64,000 nucleotides of DNA. It comes from Cunninghamia lanceolata (taxonomy: Eukaryota > Streptophyta > Pinopsida > Cupressales > Cupressaceae). Position 1 is the stretch's first letter; every line of letters begins with the position of its first letter. Made by a program: the position numbers and the translations under genes. This document shows, in pieces, positions 59,982 to 64,000 of this stretch. The stretch is from NCBI GenBank assembly GCA_027924645.1, contig BSBN01001251.1, positions 744,001 to 808,000 on the forward strand, in the 5' to 3' direction. Below the pieces are notes generated by a model, which saw nothing but the letters and a program-made list of their open reading frames with translations, was not told the DNA's origin and made no database searches.

Positions 59982-59996
59982 AAAGTGGGGGCTAAA
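59982..59996 (+). other. Polypurine tract of the tandem element
   Basis: AAAGTGGGGGCTAAA directly before the LTR at 59997. Confidence 0.85.
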
Positions 59997-61242
59997 TGTA
60001 ATGTCAAAAAATGTCCCCTTGGGGGCTTTTCCCTCATAAGGTTTAGCTCCCAGGTCTTTAGTATGCATTTAGGACATCTTAGTTCATATTTTGGTATCCC
60101 GATGGAATGAGACCTAGGTTCTATGGAAAATTGGACCTAGGTGGACCCCTTGAGCTGTACCCTACCCAAAATAGGGGGAGGACTTGGGCGCTTGCACCCT
60201 AGTCCTGCCCTATTTTGGGGCAGCCCTAATTTCTGAGTGTCAGTTTATGACCATTATTTGGTCCTTTTTCTGACACGATAAGTTTTGATTTTGAAAATCT
60301 TGGCGGGAGTGCTTGTAGTTGCATTTATAAGCATGCTTAGACATTCATTTAGAAACTAGATGGCAATTGTGATGTTCAAGTGTTCTCAAGGTGATTCAAG
60401 GCTTTCTATTGTGTTGCAAGAGCAGACTTGTGTGTTTTGTGTGTTGATATTTGCAGATTTGAGCATCAATTTCCTCATGGCATGAAAAGCATCTTCCTCC
60501 CATGAGAGCTTCACTACAAGGTGACATAATATTGTGTTTTCATCATTGATTCCTTTGGTTTTTGCCTCTGCCTCACAAGGGCACGCACTCTTTATCTGAC
60601 AATGGTGTTCAGAGACTTAAGTGCCCTCCGGGGCTTGATTGAGGCAAGCCTCTAAACACCACAACCCCCAAATCAAGTCTTGTGATTGTAGGTTACAGGT
60701 GTCGCATTTGGGAAAAGTGGAGTTGCAGGAAGGATTGGCAGGCATCAAGGATTTGGGATCTAAAGAAAATAAGGACACAGGAGCACTTCTGGGACTTGGG
60801 TGCTTGCTCTAGTGTCCTCCGCATCTAAGTTTTAGAAAATAGAAGTTACAAGGTTGATCAGTGTCGGAAGGAGGTCTAGATCCTGTGAAGAAACTAGCAC
60901 CTTGGACTTGGGTGCCCGTTCCAGTGTCCCCAACTATTCTGATTTGGAACCCTGAAAATAGGTATTCTGTAATTTGGTATTTTACTCCTGTCTGCAAGAG
61001 CTTTTTCCGTTATTCGTCAATTTGTTGTCGTATTTGCATAATTAGGGTTTTAATGGTTAATTGGGCATAAGAGAAGGAAAATTAATAATTAAATTCCCTA
61101 ATCCAAGTTTCCCTACATCTGCAAGTGACCTAGGGTATGATAGTGCTTGTCACTTGACCCTAGATCCTTGAATGTATAGTGGAGAGACGGATTTAAACAT
61201 CTAAAATCTAAAACATTAACAAATCCAATTTTTCCCTAAACA
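59997..61242 (+). repeat. Second LTR of the tandem element
   Basis: 1246 bp, close match to 55339-56583. It serves as right LTR of the first unit and left LTR of the second. Confidence 0.85.
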
Positions 61243-61902
61243 TTTTGGTGAACCCATGTTTTTGGACTTAAATTGCAACCTGTTGAGTGTGTGTCTTCAA
61301 ATTTGGATTGATTTCATTCATTCACATAGTCATTCAATTTATTGCATTGAGAAAAATTCAAAAAAATTGAAAAATTCAGAAAATACAAAAAAATTGCATT
61401 GTTTGGCTTACTAAATTGTATTAGTTCTTTCTAAATTTTCCTAATTAATGATTTTTACATCAGATATGATATAAAATACAGAAAAATCCAAAAATTTAGA
61501 ATTTTGCATTGCATTTTCATTATTAATTTGCTAGGTTTTTGTAGAAATTTTAACAATTTTTATATAACCTAGTAATTCCAAAATCTAGGGTTAGTAGGCA
61601 AAATCTTTTTTCAGATTTTTATACTGATTTTAGAGGCTCATTCAAATTAAAATTTGTCTTTAGTCTTGCATTTTAGTGTGAATTTGCATTTAGATTTAAA
61701 ATAATTGCAATTTTGCATAGAAATTTTCACCAAAAAACTAGCAATTTTGATGAATTTTCATTAAATTTGCATGGGAATTTTGCATGTTCAAGATTGAAAA
61801 TCATTTTTAGATCTTAGAGTAAGTAAATTTAATCATAAATCAGACTCCAAAACATTCACATAGCATTTTGTCCCAAGATTTCAAACCTAGGGCTTCGAAA
61901 AC

Positions 61903-62610
61903 AACGATTTTCACTAAATTTGGCCTTATCGACTCTCCAAACTTGCACCATAGGTGTGTTGTGAAAGGTATTTTGGAATTATTTTTCTGTTACTAGGGTA
62001 ATTATTTTATTCCCCTCATAAAAATATTCACAACACCCTTTTAACGGGCTCTTGTAGTGAAAATTTGGTGAAAAACTATAATTTTTTGGCTATTTTTGCC
62101 CTAGGGTTTGACCTAGTTTGCACTCTAAGCGTGTTGTGATCAATTTTATGGATTGAGGTGACTGATATTATTGATATTATTTTCTATACCTCCTGAAATT
62201 CAGTACAACACCTCCTTTTCTAGGTCTTGGAATTGAAAAACCGTGAAAAATTACATATTTTGCTATATTTTCACTAGGGTTTTACCTTAAGAGGCACTAA
62301 AAGCATGTTGTGTTTGGTATTTTTGCACCAAGTGGCTGTTATTACTGATATTATTTTCTTTCCATCATAATTTTCCTCACAACACCCTTTGTTATGCTCT
62401 TTTGCATTGAGTTTTGGTGAAAAAAGTCCTGTTTTGACATATTTTCACTATATTTCGACTTGACATTAACTTAAAATCGCATCAAGAGTGTGTTGAGAAG
62501 GATAATTTTACTGTTTTGGACTGATATCAGACATATAACTTTCTGCACTTGACTTAAATCCTTACAACATCCTTTTTTTCATTCATTTGCATTGAAAAAG
62601 TACAAAAAAT
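61903..62610 (+). repeat. Four diverged ~178-bp repeats with inverted arms (second copy)
   Basis: Same array as 57243-57950, displaced by 4660 bp and nearly identical, including the GTGTTGTGAA/TTCACAACAC arms. Confidence 0.85.
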
Positions 62611-62713
62611 AAAGCATTTTAGGCTATTTTTGCATATAGTTTTGCGCTTGTCTTTTGCATACTTTTGAGAAGCTTTCAAAATCTGATTTTGCATTGATTT
62701 GAAGACATATATC

Positions 62714-63739
62714 ATGGCTACTTATTTGGAATAATTGTTTGCATACATCATAGATGTGGATCATTTCTCTAAATTCACTGATGAATATCCTCAAGTTCTG
62801 GAACAAATAGCACACATTCATGATGTTTATCTCTCTATGTGCTCCACATACGAAATTCTTTGCCATATAGGTAACTTTGATAGCTTCAAAACTCTCATGG
62901 GAATATACCCTTCAATATTGGATGAATTCACTAAATTCATGATCGATAATACATATACTAGTGATGATCTTAAAATGTTAGATGAAGCCTTGGATGATTT
63001 TTTGGAAAATTCTACTATGGTACCTATTGATAAAACATGTGATGATAACTCTGGTTTACCTTATGATCCCTCTCCAAAGGTTATTACCCCTCATGAGGAC
63101 ACTTTGATGTAAGAGGATGAGTTCATTAACACATCTATTAACATCACATCATCAAGTCTTCATTCTAATTCTCACTCAGGCCAAGATGAAGCGTTAGCAA
63201 ATGAAGAGCCATCACCAGTTTGCCATTCCAATGATCTCCCTGGCCAAGAGGAAGCATTAGTGAATGAAGAACTCCCTTCAACAAAGAGCATTCCATGGGT
63301 GGACGAGGAGCTTTCATCTAACATCAATAAAAACTCTATCATAATACATAAAACCTCTATGGATTATCCTAGCAACATTGTTCCTTTAGTTGATTGTTCA
63401 TACACTTTGGATTTCACTAAGGAAGAGAAGACCTTTGATGTCCCTCCTTTGTTTGAATATTCAATTCATTTGGACATCACTAAGGATGTAACACTAGTGG
63501 ATGAGGAGAAGTCTCTCACATTAAATCCTTCAAGGATGGATGTTGAGATCACTCAAAATAATTTGCTTCTCCAACCACCTAAGAGGATAGCAAATGTGTG
63601 CACTAATGAACGTCAACAAGAAAACATTACACCTAACATTGAGTCAAACCAAGAAGCATTTAAGAATGAACAAAGGAATAATTACAAAAACTTGGTAATG
63701 GTACCTTATGTTTGCAATTGGAAAGAGAAGGATTTTTGA
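62714..63739 (+). pseudogene. Unknown ORF of the tandem element (gag-like position)
   Basis: From ATG at 62714 (MATYLE, stop) one frame runs to 63739 with only two stops, TAA at 62732 and TAA at 63110. Pieces: HFSKFTDEYPQVLEQIAHIH, DSFKTLMGIYPSILDEFTKF, DDLKMLDEALDDFLENST; then an acidic Ser/Asn-rich part with the repeated GQDEALANEE / GQEEALVNEE; and MDVEITQNNLLLQPPKRIAN. The protein would be about 340 residues, acidic and rich in Asp, Glu, Ser and Asn. No zinc knuckle or enzyme motif is seen. Position suggests gag or an element-specific protein; family unknown. A GT donor-like GTAAGT follows at about 63765. Confidence 0.55.
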
Positions 63740-64000
63740 TGACTTCTAGCATGAAGACCCTACAGGTAAGTATCTCTAACCCTTTATCTCTCTCATGATG
63801 TGATTCCCCCGTGATGTGTTATGTGTTGTTTAGGCCTCCTGGGATGACCTTGGATTCTCTCGTAAGGTCTGGGATATTAGGAGACCGCCTCTATTGTGAC
63901 CTTATTCTATTTGTATCATCATTCTTCTAAATTGCCTCTCTCTGATTTCATTGTTGTGTGTTGTGTCTTATGGACATAGCGTCGTGGTTGGTGACCTGGG
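63740..64000 (+). other. Second internal region, continuing past the window
   Basis: Matches 58224-58512 of the first unit. The element's right LTR lies beyond the window. Confidence 0.7.

Larger units (their letters stand above)
56584..59996 (+). other. First internal region of the tandem element
   Basis: Contains four hairpin-bearing ~178-bp repeats (57243-57950), a deletion junction at about 57965-57980 that removes most of the frame seen at 62714-63739, the retained C-terminal codons, then mostly non-coding sequence with short tandem repeats. The frames at 58435-58878 are not recognisable. Confidence 0.75.
55339..64000 (+). mobile_element. Tandem non-autonomous LTR element (LTR-internal-LTR-internal...)
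   Basis: LTRs at 55339-56583 and 59997-61242 bracket a 3.4-kb internal region, and a second internal region of the same family follows the second LTR to the window edge. The purine tract AAAGTGGGGGCTAAA abuts the second LTR, fixing plus orientation. The base-by-base match 55339-58512 with 59997-64000, apart from an ~843-bp and a ~13-bp gap, shows both units belong to one family. No reverse transcriptase or integrase is visible. Confidence 0.85.

Overview
The window looks like nuclear DNA from a seed plant with a very large, repeat-rich genome. A gymnosperm (conifer-like) is the best guess; this is inference. The sequence is A+T-rich, carries plant-type interstitial telomere repeats (CCCTAAA), and is dominated by old LTR retrotransposons nested inside one another. 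A PLS-class pentatricopeptide (PPR) sequence has also been broken by insertions. I see no intact protein-coding host gene, no rRNA or tRNA, and nothing bacterial or organellar.

Layout. 1-253: LINE-type RNase H fragment. 972-2827: small LTR element with no visible pol. 4374-4580: Ty3/gypsy integrase fragment. 4898-6960: decayed multi-exon gene of unknown function. 7169-9061 plus 20377-20661: one minus-strand PPR sequence of at least seven near-identical ~306-bp (PLS triplet) units, split by a Ty3/gypsy chromovirus (9062-20376, target duplication ATTTT). That chromovirus is itself split in the integrase C-terminus by a 4.8-kb TG...CA element (10322-15141, duplication AATCT) without recognisable coding. 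The 4.8-kb element carries an extraordinary array of perfect hairpins. 20891-22560: head-to-head ~356-bp repeats.

23011-23231 plus 41870-43070: a decayed, intron-containing transposase-like gene. It is split by an 18.6-kb Tat-like Ty3/gypsy element (23232-41869) with LTRs of about 6 kb. In that element an RNase H domain of the RVT_3 type lies between protease and reverse transcriptase. 43145-45240: telomere-repeat/CT-rich satellite, followed by purine-rich minisatellites. 46612-46880: another gypsy fragment. 47100-54946: two tandem copies of an unidentified ~2.7-3.3-kb sequence, the first carrying a 1.77-kb solo LTR (48867-50634, duplication CTTTT).

55339 to the window end: an LTR-internal-LTR-internal tandem of one non-autonomous LTR element (LTRs 55339-56583 and 59997-61242). 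Its second internal region is fuller than the first.

Relative order of events can be read from the nesting: PPR amplification, then chromovirus, then hairpin element; transposase-like gene, then Tat-like element; segment duplication, then solo-LTR element. Many stop codons inside the retrotransposon frames sit where Trp, Gln or Arg would be expected, as C-to-T decay of methylated DNA would give.
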